Below are positions 33,081-44,109 of a stretch of DNA of 64,000 nucleotides, one piece after another. This DNA is from Euglena gracilis (Eukaryota; Euglenida; Euglenophyceae; Euglenales). The stretch is from assembly GCA_039621445.1 (NCBI GenBank), contig CP154955.1:35877123-35941122 (forward strand), written 5' to 3'. Both the position numbers and the translations under genes were made by a program. Under the pieces are notes generated by a model. That model was not told the DNA's origin, did not search any database, and saw nothing but the letters and a program-made list of their open reading frames with translations. Position 1 is the stretch's first letter; each line of letters begins with the position of its first letter.

Positions 33081-34332
33081 AGTCATTATTTCTTCGTGTG
33101 TCTTGAAGGGAACTTTTAATGACATCTGTGGGGGGAGGGGAAGATCTGCCATAACCCCTTCCCTTATCAGATGTAATACCTCTCTGCTGGCTCCTGCCTT
33201 GACCCAATGGGGAATACTGGCCTGTAGGGCCTTGTAGGGGGGCACCCCTGGGTGTAATGTGTCTGGGGATTCCACAGGCCCCATCACTGGGGTCCTTCCC
33301 CCTGGCTGCCCCATCACTGGGGTCACCCCTGGCTGCCCCATCACTGGGCCTGCAGTTGGCCCTGCCATAGGGCTTCCCAAAAACAGGCTTTCCCCCTGTT
33401 TCTGAATGATGGGGGAAGGTCTGTGTCTGTGGTGTGGTGGTACATATAATGCTGGGCTGATTATCTTCTGGGGGGGGCCTGCCTGAGCCAATCTTGGGCC
33501 TCCCCCCCAAGGGCTGATGTGTTGTGGCTGGTCTGGATGGCGTTGGCCACCATTTGCCTTCAGGGCCCTTTTGCCTCCAGTGGCACTCAGGCCTGCTTGG
33601 CCTCCATTGGCCTTTTCTCCAGGACTTCTCTGTCCTTCTGGATTCCCCATATAGGACACCATGGCCTGTTTGTGGCCTTGTCTTGCTGCTCCTGGGGGGT
33701 TTGTGTTGGAAAATGTCGGGGGGAAAGTTGGACATACCTTTCTCCAATGGGATCTTTCCAGACTGGGGTACTGTCTGCCATAGCCTTGCCCCTGGCCCCA
33801 CTGCCCTCTTGAAAATGGCTGCCATAGCCTTGATTCTGTACCCAAGGTCCTTCTGGATGATGGCTGCCATAGCCATGATGACTTGATTCCTTTGGAGTTC
33901 TGATATTTGTTGAAAGGCTGCCATAGCCCTTGTTTTGCCCCCTGGAAGGGGGGGGACATGGAGGAAGGGGGGAGTATGTTGGACCTGTGATGGTATTTCC
34001 CTTCTGTCTTTTTGTCTTCCTGACCACAGTTGTCCAGGGTCCATGGCCGTCGTTGAACTTTTGGATTCCAACTTTTTCTGGGAGATTGGAAAGAGGGGGT
34101 GTTGCGACGGCCACGGACTGGTGTTCTGCTGCTGCTCCGTCATCGTCTCCAGCGCTTGCTGCTCCTCTCCTCTTCTCCGTCTCAGATTCTTACTTTGATA
34201 TTTCTTGCACTGTCGCTTGTTCCATGTTGGTTGCTCTGGCGCCTGCTGGAGCTCCATCTTCTTCAGCTTCTGCAGCCTTCGCCGGGGTTCTTTCTTGCTC
34301 CGCTGGGCCGCTGGACACCAGGTATGTTGCAT
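32704..34332 (-). CDS. A1 gag-like open frame, running into the RT N-terminus
   Basis: A 542-codon minus-strand frame. The N-terminal third is Lys/Glu/Gln-rich (KEPRRRLQKLKKMELQQAPE) with predicted helices. A low-complexity Met-Ala-Ala-Ile/Gly-Gln-rich middle follows, then a repeated GxPV/DGAARG segment, then the first conserved RT strand. No zinc knuckle is visible. It is the probable gag of family A. Family identity is inferred from position only. Confidence 0.6.
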   Translation of the reverse strand: MQHTWCPAAQRSKKEPRRRLQKLKKMELQQAPEQPTWNKRQCKKYQSKNLRRRRGEEQQALETMTEQQQNTSPWPSQHPLFPISQKKLESKSSTTAMDPGQLWSGRQKDRREIPSQVQHTPPFLHVPPLPGGKTRAMAAFQQISELQRNQVIMAMAAIIQKDLGYRIKAMAAIFKRAVGPGARLWQTVPQSGKIPLEKGMSNFPPDIFQHKPPRSSKTRPQTGHGVLYGESRRTEKSWRKGQWRPSRPECHWRQKGPEGKWWPTPSRPATTHQPLGGRPKIGSGRPPPEDNQPSIICTTTPQTQTFPHHSETGGKPVFGKPYGRANCRPSDGAARGDPSDGAARGKDPSDGACGIPRHITPRGAPLQGPTGQYSPLGQGRSQQRGITSDKGRGYGRSSPPPTDVIKSSLQDTRRNNDCPENSERVRMCRGNQANPPTGGKTFCPLFQHFQKRGGKYKRQINLRLSTVESPLHPPEFQTGTHGKHFSTLKKGLVLWKNRSERCLFSPKAAQQPGKTCLHASGGGERGSFRLHALASAACHKSL

Positions 34333-34597
34333 CTGTCATGTAAATCAAAACTTTTTTCCTCCGCCTTTCTATATGGTATGGAATTGCTCTTCCTCCGCTG
34401 TATTGATTGGTCGATGTGAACGTTGTTGAACTCGTTGGGTTGAAAGTCTTTCTCCTTGAGGTCGAAGGGCAGAATTAAGAATCAGCCAACTCCGGCAACA
34501 AATAGCAGTAAGAAGCACCCCCCGCGCACGCACAAACACACCAGAACAGAACAGCCAACAAGGAAAGCAGGACCTCACCATCTTCTTGTGCTTCGCC

Positions 34598-35118
34598 AAT
34601 ACCTTGTTCAAGCTTGGCCACGGAGGCCACAACAGCAAGCTGGGCCATGGAGGCCACAACCGCAATGGCCATGGTGGCCGATGGAACAAAGGCCAGCGTG
34701 GCCAACAATGCCAAGGCCAGGGTGTCGGAATAAAGAGATGCCCAGTGGCAGGGGCAGGAAAGGTCCACAACACCCCCCAACGATTTCTTCATCACAAACC
34801 CCATCAGCGGAAAAGGATTGGCCCCCAGAGGCCCCTGAATATTTTCAATGGGCATGGCGCCCAAGATCAAGGAGAAGTCAATGGGGACTGCCAAAATTTC
34901 AAGAGGGCCAGTGGAGCCAACATCAAGAGGGCCAGTGGGGCTAGAATTATCATCAAGGCCACTGGGGCCATCATCATTCTTATCAAGGCCACTGGGCCCA
35001 TCACCATGCTCAACACCAACAATTTCAAGGCCACTGGGGCCATCGAATATGAGAAGGGGAGAACCCCCAGAAGCTAAAAGGCTGTCCACCAGCAGGGGGT
35101 TTCAATGTACTGTGGCAA
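34598..35118 (+). pseudogene. B1 gag piece between A1 and C1
   Basis: Colinear with 51720-52180 of B3, including the shared GGCCACGGAGG, CATTTCTTCATCACAAA and CATTTTCAATG motifs. It contains repeats of GGCCAGTGGAGCCAACATCAA type and KATGAI/IIL peptides. It proves that B1 continues on the far side of A1. Confidence 0.75.
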
Positions 35119-35552
35119 CCCTAGGAGGATGCTGTGTACCAGGCGGCATAAACATGGCACTGTGCATAGCAGCAGACTGCAGAATGTACAATGTCATGCT
35201 AGATAGTACTATTCCATGTTCTGCAACACAAATTGCTGAATTAGGAATAGCCTATCCTATCTCGGATCTGCCTTCTCTTTTCACAGGTGGTATTCGTTCT
35301 TTTGCTTTATGTTTCATTAGCCCAAAGGGCAAATCAAAGCTTTGAAGTTTTGAACTCCGATAGGAGAACACAACTGGAACTGAAGTTCCAAAATCCCAAC
35401 TGGTTTGCCTTGTGCTCTGCATAAGCCTAAAGGCAATAAAAACTAATAGTTAAGTGGAAGACTTTCTTTTTTTGTTACTCTCTTGGTTCTGTTCCCACGG
35501 GAGGGTGTAAGTAGGCCGACAGGCAGTGGGAATAGAGTCAGGGGACGTACAC
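35119..35552 (+). repeat. C1 5' LTR
   Basis: Shares GGAGGATGCTGTGTACCAGG at the start and AGTCAGGGGACGTACAC at the end with the 3' LTR. The terminal GTGTAC and GTACAC motifs are inverted, as expected at LTR ends. Confidence 0.9.
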
Positions 35553-35562
35553 TTGGTAACAG
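35553..35562 (+). promoter_or_regulatory. C1 primer-binding site
   Basis: TTGGTAACAG directly follows the 5' LTR. C2 has TTGGTAGCAG at the same place. The TGGTAGCAG form resembles sites complementary to the 3' end of initiator tRNA-Met in other LTR elements. Confidence 0.65.
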
Positions 35563-35640
35563 ATTAGGTTTCTTTCCCACTCTCTTCTCCCCAACACCCC
35601 CCTCTGTTTCACTAGTTGACTTCAACCGGTCGGTGTTTCT

Positions 35641-36770
35641 GTGCCGTATAGGCGACACAGCAACTACAAGCCGTTTGTGGCCAACTTGTACGCAAAAGCA
35701 CAAGCTTCAGGAGGCTCTGGGCAGTATTCGCTGCGACAACCTTCTGGGTTTGTTCCTTTGCTTACTTTTTGGGGTTTTTTGTGCTTGTTTCTGCAAATAA
35801 ATAAAAATAAGCAGAGCTCAAGCACCAACACGTCAAAAGCTTTTATTAGTTCTTTGAGAAAGTTCGATGAAGATTTGTCGCAGGAGTATATGCTCCAACC
35901 CAGGTGTGTGGCCCTATATGGGGCAATTCCCAGCTCTATTGAGCATCCCCCCACCCCAGTTTTCCGCTCTTTTGAGCATCCCCTTACCATAACTTTCAGC
36001 TCTACCGAGCATTCCCCCACCCCGCTTTCCAGCTCTATCGAGCATTCCCCCCACAGCTCTATCGAGCAACCGCCCACCCAATGGGTGCCACACCTAACGG
36101 TGTCCAGCTCTACCGAGCATCCCCCACAGTGGCCAGCTCTATCGAGCAATTACCTCCAACCCCCAGCTTTCCCCCACCGTTCCCAGCTCTATCGAGCATT
36201 CCAACGCCCAAAGGGTGCAACACCTAAAGGTATCAAGCTGCATCGAGCATTTACCCACCCAGGAGTTTCCACGCCTAACTGTGTTTGATTTAGGCGATAA
36301 CCCCGCTGCGCAATGGGTGCAACGCCTATCGGCGTGTGGCTCATTCGAGCAGCCCGTCGACCAGTGTGATTATCAGCCTTTGCTGCAAAGTCAGGCATCT
36401 TTTTGTACTTGTCTGCATCAGGATTTCGCAACGGTGCCTTCAGGCACAATTGACAAACAACCCACTGATGTGGTTCACCGCATGCTGGCACGCCTTCCAA
36501 AGGAGGACACACCCGCACAAAGGTCTCAGAGACTGAGCGAAAATTTGTGTGAGATGCAATCCAGCAATGATGAGGCATTTTTGCACATGCAACATAGTTT
36601 GCAAAATTTGTTTACAAAAGTGGAGCCAGTAACGGCACTTTTTGACTCTTTGACAAAAATCCTGATATGGGAGCTTTTGTTACCTTGGAGCAGTTCGATA
36701 CCTAGCTGCTGCATTCCAGGAAGCGCATCAGCGCATTATGCAACTGACCCATGAATCGGCAAATTTTCAC
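35641..36770 (+). pseudogene. C1 gag remnant
   Basis: Homologous to C2 ORF1: CEMQSSNDEAFLHMQHSLQN here corresponds to CETQSRNDAIFSNMQHSLQA there. The start ATG of C2 is AAG here (about 35828) and the frame is broken at about 36290. The segment 35935-36250 encodes SSIEH-type peptide repeats that derive from GCTC-N4-GAGC hairpins. Confidence 0.75.
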
Positions 36771-37139
36771 CACATGCACACCCAACCTGGTGACACACCT
36801 ACCCTCCGCATATCCACAAACGTTCCACATGCGGTAGGGGTAACAAGTAGCTTAACCCCCCATCGTTTTACTGGGTTCCAAGACGAAAGCCCTAAGGCCT
36901 GAAATTGGAATGGTGTTGAGTAGTCGCCCAGCTGCTTTCATTTCTCGTTTTCCACCAGGTTTGTCGATTGCAGACAATATGTACACCCCCCGCAGCTCAA
37001 ATTTGCATACAATTTTTATTACATACTCCACCCCCCCAGACCAACAGGCGCGACAAGGACAACTACTCAGCACCTCCACCCAAGGTGTGCACTCTGTGAG
37101 ATACTTCCACACAACCAACAACTAAACACAAAGGAAATA

Positions 37140-37560
37140 ACTGAACCCAACTAACCACCACCCCTGCGCCTATGGGGCCCCGGCCACTCAAGCGCCTATG
37201 GCACCCACCATCCCCCGCACCTTTGGCGCCTCCCTCCGCATATTGCGCAAAGTGTGTATAGCACAGATGCTGCGCCTATGGCGCCACCCACCCTCGCGCA
37301 TGGCGCAAATCCTGCGCATAATACCCCCCGCCGCGCTATGGTGACCCCAACCACCGCGCCTACGTCGCCCACACCCCCGCGCATATTGCGCTCCCCACGC
37401 GCGTAGCGCTCATCGCGTGCATATTGTTTTGCACACCGCGCATAGCGCACACCTCCCCACCGCGCATATTGCGCAGCCCGCAAACAGCCCCCCACAAGAT
37501 GCGCCCCCCCCGCCCCTCACCCGTGCATAGCGCAAATCTCGCACAATTCCGAATATGTTA
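37140..37560 (+). repeat. Array of GCGC-loop-GCGC mini-hairpins in C1
   Basis: Successive short palindromes such as GCGCCTATGGCGC (37272-37284), GCGCATATTGCGC (37379-37391), GCGCATAGCGC (37438-37448) and GCGCATATTGCGC (37462-37474), spaced by C-rich linkers. The array is noncoding in this copy. Confidence 0.85.
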
Positions 37561-40500
37561 TAAATGGGTATCTCCCCAACCTAACCATATTCTTTTGGTA
37601 ATAAGTCCCAAAGATGCTTGTGTGCATATTTCACAATGACATTTTTGTTTTTGATTTGCAAACCACATGCTCAAAATGCAGATTTGGTTTACTTACACAA
37701 CAAAAGTAGCCATCCCCCCTTCTTCTACCACGAACTTGTTGGTCAAATTGGCGAACACCAAAGGTGTTTTGATCATTCAAGCGTACAACTGCGCTCACTT
37801 CAAATTTATTTGCAAAAACACAAGGTGTGTGATAAGTTCTTGGGATACATTGCAAATACTGCATTTTTCCCATGAACTTGCACAGCTTTGTGAATAACAG
37901 CTATTTTGTGAACAAAATGGCCTTTTTGTTATTGCAGAAGTAAATCCCAATAGGGAAAAAAGTTGACTTCCTTGAGAAAATCTGCAACATAGTTGCCCCC
38001 CCCAAAAAAATGAAGAAAATTCTTTGCAAAATGCATTTTTGTGGAATTAACCACTTAGCCTTAGGTCTATGTGACCAATACACCCTATGATGTGCAAGGA
38101 CTATGGGCCATAACACATGCGGCCCATGGGTCCATAGGACAAATTTGAACAAATTGCAAGGACCAAAAGGACCAAAGGTCCACAAATCCATATTAGAAAA
38201 TGAAAAGTCCATTATGCCTCAAAAAAATGCACAAAAAGCCATATTACATTGCTGAAAGTGGCTGAACCGGCCAAAACAAGCCAAATAGGCTTTTTTTATG
38301 CACATTTGCATACTTGTAACTTTGGCATAGCCATTTTCCAATACAAAACCTTCATGATTTTTGACACCTCAAATGGTGAGGTTCTGACTGAATGGAGTAC
38401 ATTGTACTACATAGGAACCAACAGTTGTCTTTCTGAAGTAAATTATGGAGCTTAGCAAATGCTCACTCACACAGCCAAAAGATGAAAGACGTATCTCAGC
38501 ACCCGTGGCTGGCCGATAGGCCATCTTACCACTCATTCGAAAGCTCGTTCGATGAGCCGTCCAGCGGTGAAAACAGATCGATGTAACTCTTTATGGTACT
38601 CTTATTTGAGGAGATCATGTAAAATTTGAATTAAGCCTGGCCAATTCGGCCAAAGCCAAATTTTGAGCCAGATAATGTACGATCTTTTCTGATTGCTAAA
38701 CACCATTGGTTACCAGATGGGCTAATGGCCATTTTTTAGTACCTTTGGCAGCATTCTGCCCATTACCCCCTCTGTACGGGCTATTAGGCCTGGTACAGTT
38801 CAGAGGGCTTTAGCCCACAATTTGGAGCTATTTCGACTCAATAGAATCTTTTTTAGGAGCACTTATGTGCAAATTTTCATTTAAATCATTGATTTTCTGC
38901 AATTTTTTGGTGATTTGTTTTCTATTCTGGCACTCATATCCCTAATGGGAGTGACCACGAGGCACTATGCCAGAGTGGAATGCAAAGGGATATGCTGATA
39001 ACAGCAATTCTTCCTTTGCTCAAGATGTCATAGACATGTTGTACTTGTATTTTCAAGCGGATTTTTTTTGCTTTTTTGCCATATTTTTACACAATTTTAC
39101 AGCTTTTTGGGGTGATTTGTCTTTATTAGACACCAAAACACAAAATCTATACAACAGCAAACATGCAGTGTTATTGCAGGCTCCAAACAAGCACTATGTG
39201 CAATTGGCAAATTTGTAGTCTTAAATGACTCAAAATGTAACAAAGTTGCACTTTTTGGTTACAAAAATGCAACTCTCGACGCAGAATCTGCATTTCTGCC
39301 CTAAATCCTGATAGGGATTTTCATAAAAATCTGATAAAAGTCAGTATTTCTCAGTGGCATACTCACTAATGATCTAATGATGAAATTCTGTCATATTTGC
39401 AGTATTTTTTCCTGCTTACCACACCAACGGCATTCTTGCCCCCCCCCCCCGCTTCATTCAGTGGGATCCCCTTACCGATATAATTCGGAGGACCCAATGG
39501 TCATCATCTGCAACACCAATGGTGTCATTCTGCAAGGGTTATAAGAACCATAGCTCAGAAATGGTGAATTCCAGATTTTTTGACCCACATTCGGGATTCC
39601 GTATGCAGATCATCCGCAAATTTTCTGAATGCGGATCAATCATCACGTGTCCAGCGAACATTTCGCAAATCTGTTCAAAATTTCAGAGCGAATCATCAAA
39701 TGGTGCGCGTCACACCACCATATTCATTGATGATTGGTCGTTTTGTGCAGTTCCCCAGTTTCTCAAGCATTTTTGTCATTTGTGACCTACTGGTCGGAAC
39801 TCAGTGTGCGCAATATGCGTACATGTGTAAATTCAGTTAAATTTTTTTGTTGGCACGAGGATACCTCACTACACTAGTGATGTGATGCAGTACACGCTGC
39901 ATTTCCAAAAACTATAATTTTTGTGGGATACCGCTAATGCGAAGAATGTTTCATTTATTTGTTGTTTTGCAAATGTTTCATTCTTCAGTGGTGATTTCCA
40001 TAATTTTATCGTTACAGCATCATTTGTGGCGATAGCCACCCAATTCTGTTGGACAATTACAATACTTGAACCACATTGCATTTTCTCGGTCATCGATCAA
40101 GATGACTTCAGTGTGCACATATTTTATCATAGAGAAGTTTGTGCGCAGGAGAAGCAACTCCCATTTTGAAATTTATGAATCCACAATCGTTGTTCGGCAA
40201 AATATTTTGCGTTCCACCATCATGGTGCCATTTTTGAGACAATGGCTCTCTCACAGTGTGAATATTTTTCTGATTCTTTCAGAATTTTTCACGCGGAATA
40301 CTTATAGCCGTACAAGATTTTTGTGTGCAGTGTCACCGTTCTAGGTGAGATGTTAGTCCTATTGGGACAGTCCAAAACCACATAGTGGTAGCATACCGAT
40401 ATGGTACCAATTAACTTGAGCCAATCCGCTTGTTTCACAATCGGCACTATGTGCTTTTGTTCTTTTTCCTAGCCGCTTTAGAACCAATTGGTGCAAAAAT

Positions 40501-41893
40501 GTGGTTTATGAACCTAACGCGTGCAGAAAAACTGCATTAATTCTCTGTAACAGAGATTGCATGCGTTGTTGACCAACAGGTCGATTATTCAGTTGAATGC
40601 TTCACCGCAAACGGTAAAACGCCAAAAGGCATACTTGTACTGCTTCCCTGCAGTTATAAATAAAAAAACCTCGATTGAGTTCACGTTTGTCACAGAACAA
40701 GCCCGCCAGATCACCATCGTAGAAGTGGTGGAATTCCGTGTATTTTTTGGGATAGTTATTTCTTTCTTGTGCGCAATATGGGGATACCCACAATTTTTCA
40801 TACACACACTTTGCTTTTGGAGGTACTATGCCTCTGATTGTACTGAAAGGTACAGAGTGATGAATTTAACCGCACTGGAACAATGTTCCATCCTTTTATG
40901 GGCATTCACAGTTCATTTGCGGTCTTTCATAGTGGTATAAGCCGCACCAACCACAGTTGTTCTGTGAATTGGCAGCAGCCTGCCACAATTCCGCATTTTT
41001 TTCTGCGGTTGTACACCTCAGTATGATTTTTTGGCAATATGCCGAATTTTTTTGATTCGGGTAGACACCCAGTAGTATTTTTGACCATGCATATTCCGCA
41101 AGGCAATGTTTATGGGCGATAAAGCCTACCCCCCGTTATTTTTGGCAAATGCCAACCCTTCAGCCTACAGGCTGCACACCCAAGGCACAAATGCCAAATC
41201 GCTACTGCCCGCTATTCTGAGGTGTAAGCCTCTGGGGATACCCCATCGCCAACGCCGTGTCCGCGCAGCATTGTGAAGCCCTCACTAGCGGTATATCCGC
41301 CAGTAAGAAGACGCAAAGCGTACAGCGCGCAAACAGCAATAATAGCCTCAACTTGTGACTTTTCGGCCTTAGGGCCCCCATAGGACTGCCAGACAGCAAA
41401 AATTCTTTGTAAGGTCTTTAGAACAGCCCCCCACTCCTCTCCCCTTTCACCCCCTGGGCAAAATCGCTGTCGCCGGCAGTTGGTTTTGTAAATAGGCCGT
41501 CTTCCCTGGTCAGGAATGACTGGCCAGGTGTCCCTCTTTCCACACCCCACCTCTGCAACCTTTTCCGATTATGGAATGAGACCTCCCTGCGTGCCATGGG
41601 CACACCCCAAACCGGGTGGATGGGACTTTGTGGAATGAAAACCTTCCAGCGCCACTTTCAAAGCAGGCTCTTCCACTTCCACCCCTTTATTGCAATAAGT
41701 AGGTAACCGCATAAGCGAATAACCTCTTTTGCGCGTTTTGGGTTTTGGGTTCCCCTCTCTTCCTTCCGTTTCTGGTTTTTGTCCTTGTGACGGAGAAGCA
41801 GACCCAAGGCGTGCGGTCCTGGTGTACATTCCTCAACCTCAGAGCTCTGCTTGAATCCTTGCTGGCCTGGTCCAGTAAGGAAATCGGGCAAAG
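37561..41893 (+). other. C1 interior without genes
   Basis: An AT-rich 4.3-kb internal region in which every frame is short and no RT, RNase H or integrase motif was seen. Occasional mini-hairpins persist (for example GGCC-GATA-GGCC near 38511). Its origin is unknown: it may be heavily decayed pol or captured DNA. Confidence 0.6.
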
Positions 41894-42322
41894 CCCTGGG
41901 AGGATGCTGTGTACCAGGCATCATGAACATGGCACTGTGCATAGCAGCAGACTGCAGAATGTACAATGTCATGCTAGATAGTACTATTCCATGTTTTGCA
42001 ACACAAATTTCAGAATTAGGAATAGCCTATCCTATCCCGGATCTGCCTTCTCTTTTCACAGGTGGTATTCGTTCTTTTGCTTTATGTTTCATTAGCCCAA
42101 AGCGCAAACCAAAGCTTTGAAGTTTTGAACTCCGATAGGAGAACACAACTGGAACTGAAGTTCCAAAATACCAACTGGTTTGCTTGTGCTCTGCATAAGC
42201 CCAAAGGCAATAAAAACTAATAGTTAAACGAAAGACTTTTTTTGTTACTCTCTTGGTTCTGTTCCCACGGGAGGGTGTAAGTAGGCCGACAGGCAGTGGG
42301 AATAGAGTCAGGGGACGTACAC
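41894..42322 (+). repeat. C1 3' LTR
   Basis: A direct copy of the 5' LTR over its full length, ending GGGGACGTACAC. B1 resumes immediately with GGTGCCCCCACAGGGGCAGT, which B3 matches at 52216-52226. Confidence 0.9.
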
Positions 42323-43285
42323 TGGTGCCCCCACAGGGGCAGTGGAGGACAAGGGGGCAACCACCCCCCTCAACGTTCTTTGTCAATGCCCATGGAGGGG
42401 CAAGCCTAAGCAAGAGGGAGACCCAAAAAAGGGCCCCTATGGTATGTCAATCGACAACACTAATGACAAAGTGGAGGATCAGAAAGCCTGTGAGCAGATC
42501 ATACACACCCGGGAGTCACCTTTAAAGAATGCTCAACCCCCCAGGGGCACTAGGGGTGCAATGTCCAACGCCCTCCACCCAGCACCCTGAAAATCATCTA
42601 ATTGGCAAAATGCGTGTACCACGGACTTCAGAAAAGTCTAAAATGGTGGACAAAAAATGCCCCCCCCCCCCAGAAGCATGTCAATTGATAAGAAATGGAA
42701 TTGAACCCCCTGGGTGAATCCCCCAAAATTGTCCACCCACCCAAAAACCAGATCCAACGTGGACCTGAACCAAGCAGGAAAAAATCTGCTGGAATATGAA
42801 AAAAACTGGGTCAGTGAAACGAGTTTGGGATTAAGAAACCCAGCATTTGATCCCATGATTTTTAATTTCAAAACCAGAAGGGGGAACAACCAAGTGGAGA
42901 ATGATCAGCGACTGCAGAGAAATAAATCAGAAATTACAAGTAAAACCTTTCAAGCTGGATCACGTCCAGCACAATTTACCAGTTTTGGAAAAGGGCCACT
43001 GGGCAGCCAAAATAGACCTGAAGGATGCCTATTTTCATCTTCCAGTAAGTCCAGGCCTAAGGCCTTTTTTGAGACATCAGGTGGGTGGGGGGGCAGCCCT
43101 GGTAATTTCAAACAGGCTGCTTTGGGCTAAATGTAATGCCCCAAATTTTCATGTCAGTCATGAAAACTTTCGAAAAGCTGTGGAGAAAAGGGGCATCCAG
43201 GTGTTTGTTTACCTAGACGACATTTTGCTGGTGGCACCCACCCAAAACACTTTGCAAAATAACCTGAGCACAGTTTTCAAAGATT
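42323..43285 (+). pseudogene. B1 gag end and reverse transcriptase
   Basis: Contains the B-family RT: NFKTRRGNNQVENDQRLQ, GHWAAKIDLKDAYFHLPV and, at about 43185-43230, GIQVFVYLDDILLVAPTQ with the catalytic YLDD. Frame changes occur near 42900 and 43080. It is truncated by a foreign block at 43286. Confidence 0.8.
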
Positions 43286-43500
43286 TGCTGGATTCTATTG
43301 CGAGGTCTATTGCACACTCATGCGCCGCCTGAACGAACAAAGCCCCTGGAAGGCCTTGCACGACCTTTGGTGCTTCCCCAAGGCAGTGCTGGCTCCCTTC
43401 GGCCGTGGCGGGCGCGGTCACTGGGCACGCCTTGGTCGCATTCCGCAGGCACGTGCACGACAATACCTAAGCCGCCCGACATTGGATTTCGGAAGGACAC
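43286..43500 (+). other. Foreign GC-rich block inside B1 RT
   Basis: About 215 bp with much higher GC than its surroundings, replacing the part of B that in B4 encodes GFKIKKSTLQPTQIVNHLGF onward. In frame it reads MRRLNEQSPWKALHDLWCFP then KAVLAPFGRGGRGHWARLGR, which resembles a linker seen in other retroelement polyproteins, but I cannot name the source. Confidence 0.6.
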
Positions 43501-43880
43501 TTCTCCTCCTGCCCCAAAATGCAACCAGGGAATTGCACTCAGACAGCAGCACCCATGCTTGGGGGGAGCTAGACATCCAAACTGGGAATACTGTCCAGGA
43601 TGTTTGGAGAGAAAACTCCATTTTGCATATAAATGTCAAAGAATTGCATGCAACAGTCAACAAAGTGAAAGTTTAAGCAACCCAGGAGAAACTGTCTCCC
43701 TTTCAGTGGATCAGACTGCAATTCAAAGATCTCATAAAGCTGGAAACACATTTTTTTGACTCCCCTGGCAACAAAAAACTGCCACATTTTGTGGCCAGGT
43801 GGCCCCACTGGGCGGCCACACCAGTGAATGCATGACAATGTCCACTGGACAACATGGGGGATCTTTACGCAACCCCCCCC
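43501..43880 (+). pseudogene. B1 RNase H region
   Basis: Resumes family B at ATRELHSDSSTHAWGELDIQ, with the RNase H catalytic Asp, followed by WRENSILHINVKELHATVNK. The central and C-terminal parts are deleted or frameshifted. Confidence 0.7.
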
Positions 43881-44109
43881 CCTGTCAATAATTCAACAAG
43901 TTCTTCTGGGGGATGGCATTTGTCCCCCCCTGCAATTGGTGAACATACCCTTGTAAGGGGTGATTTTCAGGCAGGTGGGCCCTGGAACTTTCATTTTTTT
44001 AATTGGGGCCACCACGTGGCTGAATCCCAGTGGGGGGTGACAACCAAAACTTTCGTCTGGGGAAACATTTTCACCCTGGGTGGCCCCTGCTTTGCATGAT
44101 TTGCTCAGG

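Larger units (their letters stand above)
29983..34597 (-). mobile_element. DIRS-like retrotransposon A1, nested in B1
   Basis: A 4.6-kb minus-strand element with inverted terminal repeats at 30027-30146 and 34481-34597 (ending GGCGAAGCACAAG outward). The 3' terminal repeat has an extra outer 44 bp (29983-30026), whose complement recurs in an internal complementary region at 30352-30465. That is the DIRS architecture, which lets a circular DNA intermediate form. Minus-strand order: gag-like region, reverse transcriptase, RNase H, tyrosine recombinase. It interrupts B1 between 29982 and 34598, with no evident target-site duplication. Confidence 0.85.
35119..42322 (+). mobile_element. LTR retrotransposon C1, internally deleted, nested in B1
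   Basis: Two direct LTRs of about 430 bp (35119-35552 and 41894-42322) enclose about 6.3 kb. A primer-binding site TTGGTAACAG follows the 5' LTR. The 5' internal part (35641-36770) matches the gag of C2. Then C1 jumps to a segment (36820-36935) that in C2 lies after the protease (63890-64000). The zinc-knuckle and protease regions are therefore deleted and no RT frame exists. It is probably a non-autonomous copy. The LTRs differ by a few per cent, so the insertion is not recent. A clear target-site duplication could not be defined. Confidence 0.85.

Noticed and set aside
37140-37560. CRISPR-like array of short repeats with spacers
   Set aside because: Units are only 10-14 bp palindromes that vary in sequence, lie inside a eukaryotic LTR element, and have no cas genes.
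38200-41000. Short frames in the C1 interior as host genes
   Set aside because: All are under about 130 codons, AT-rich, overlapping on both strands and without recognisable motifs.
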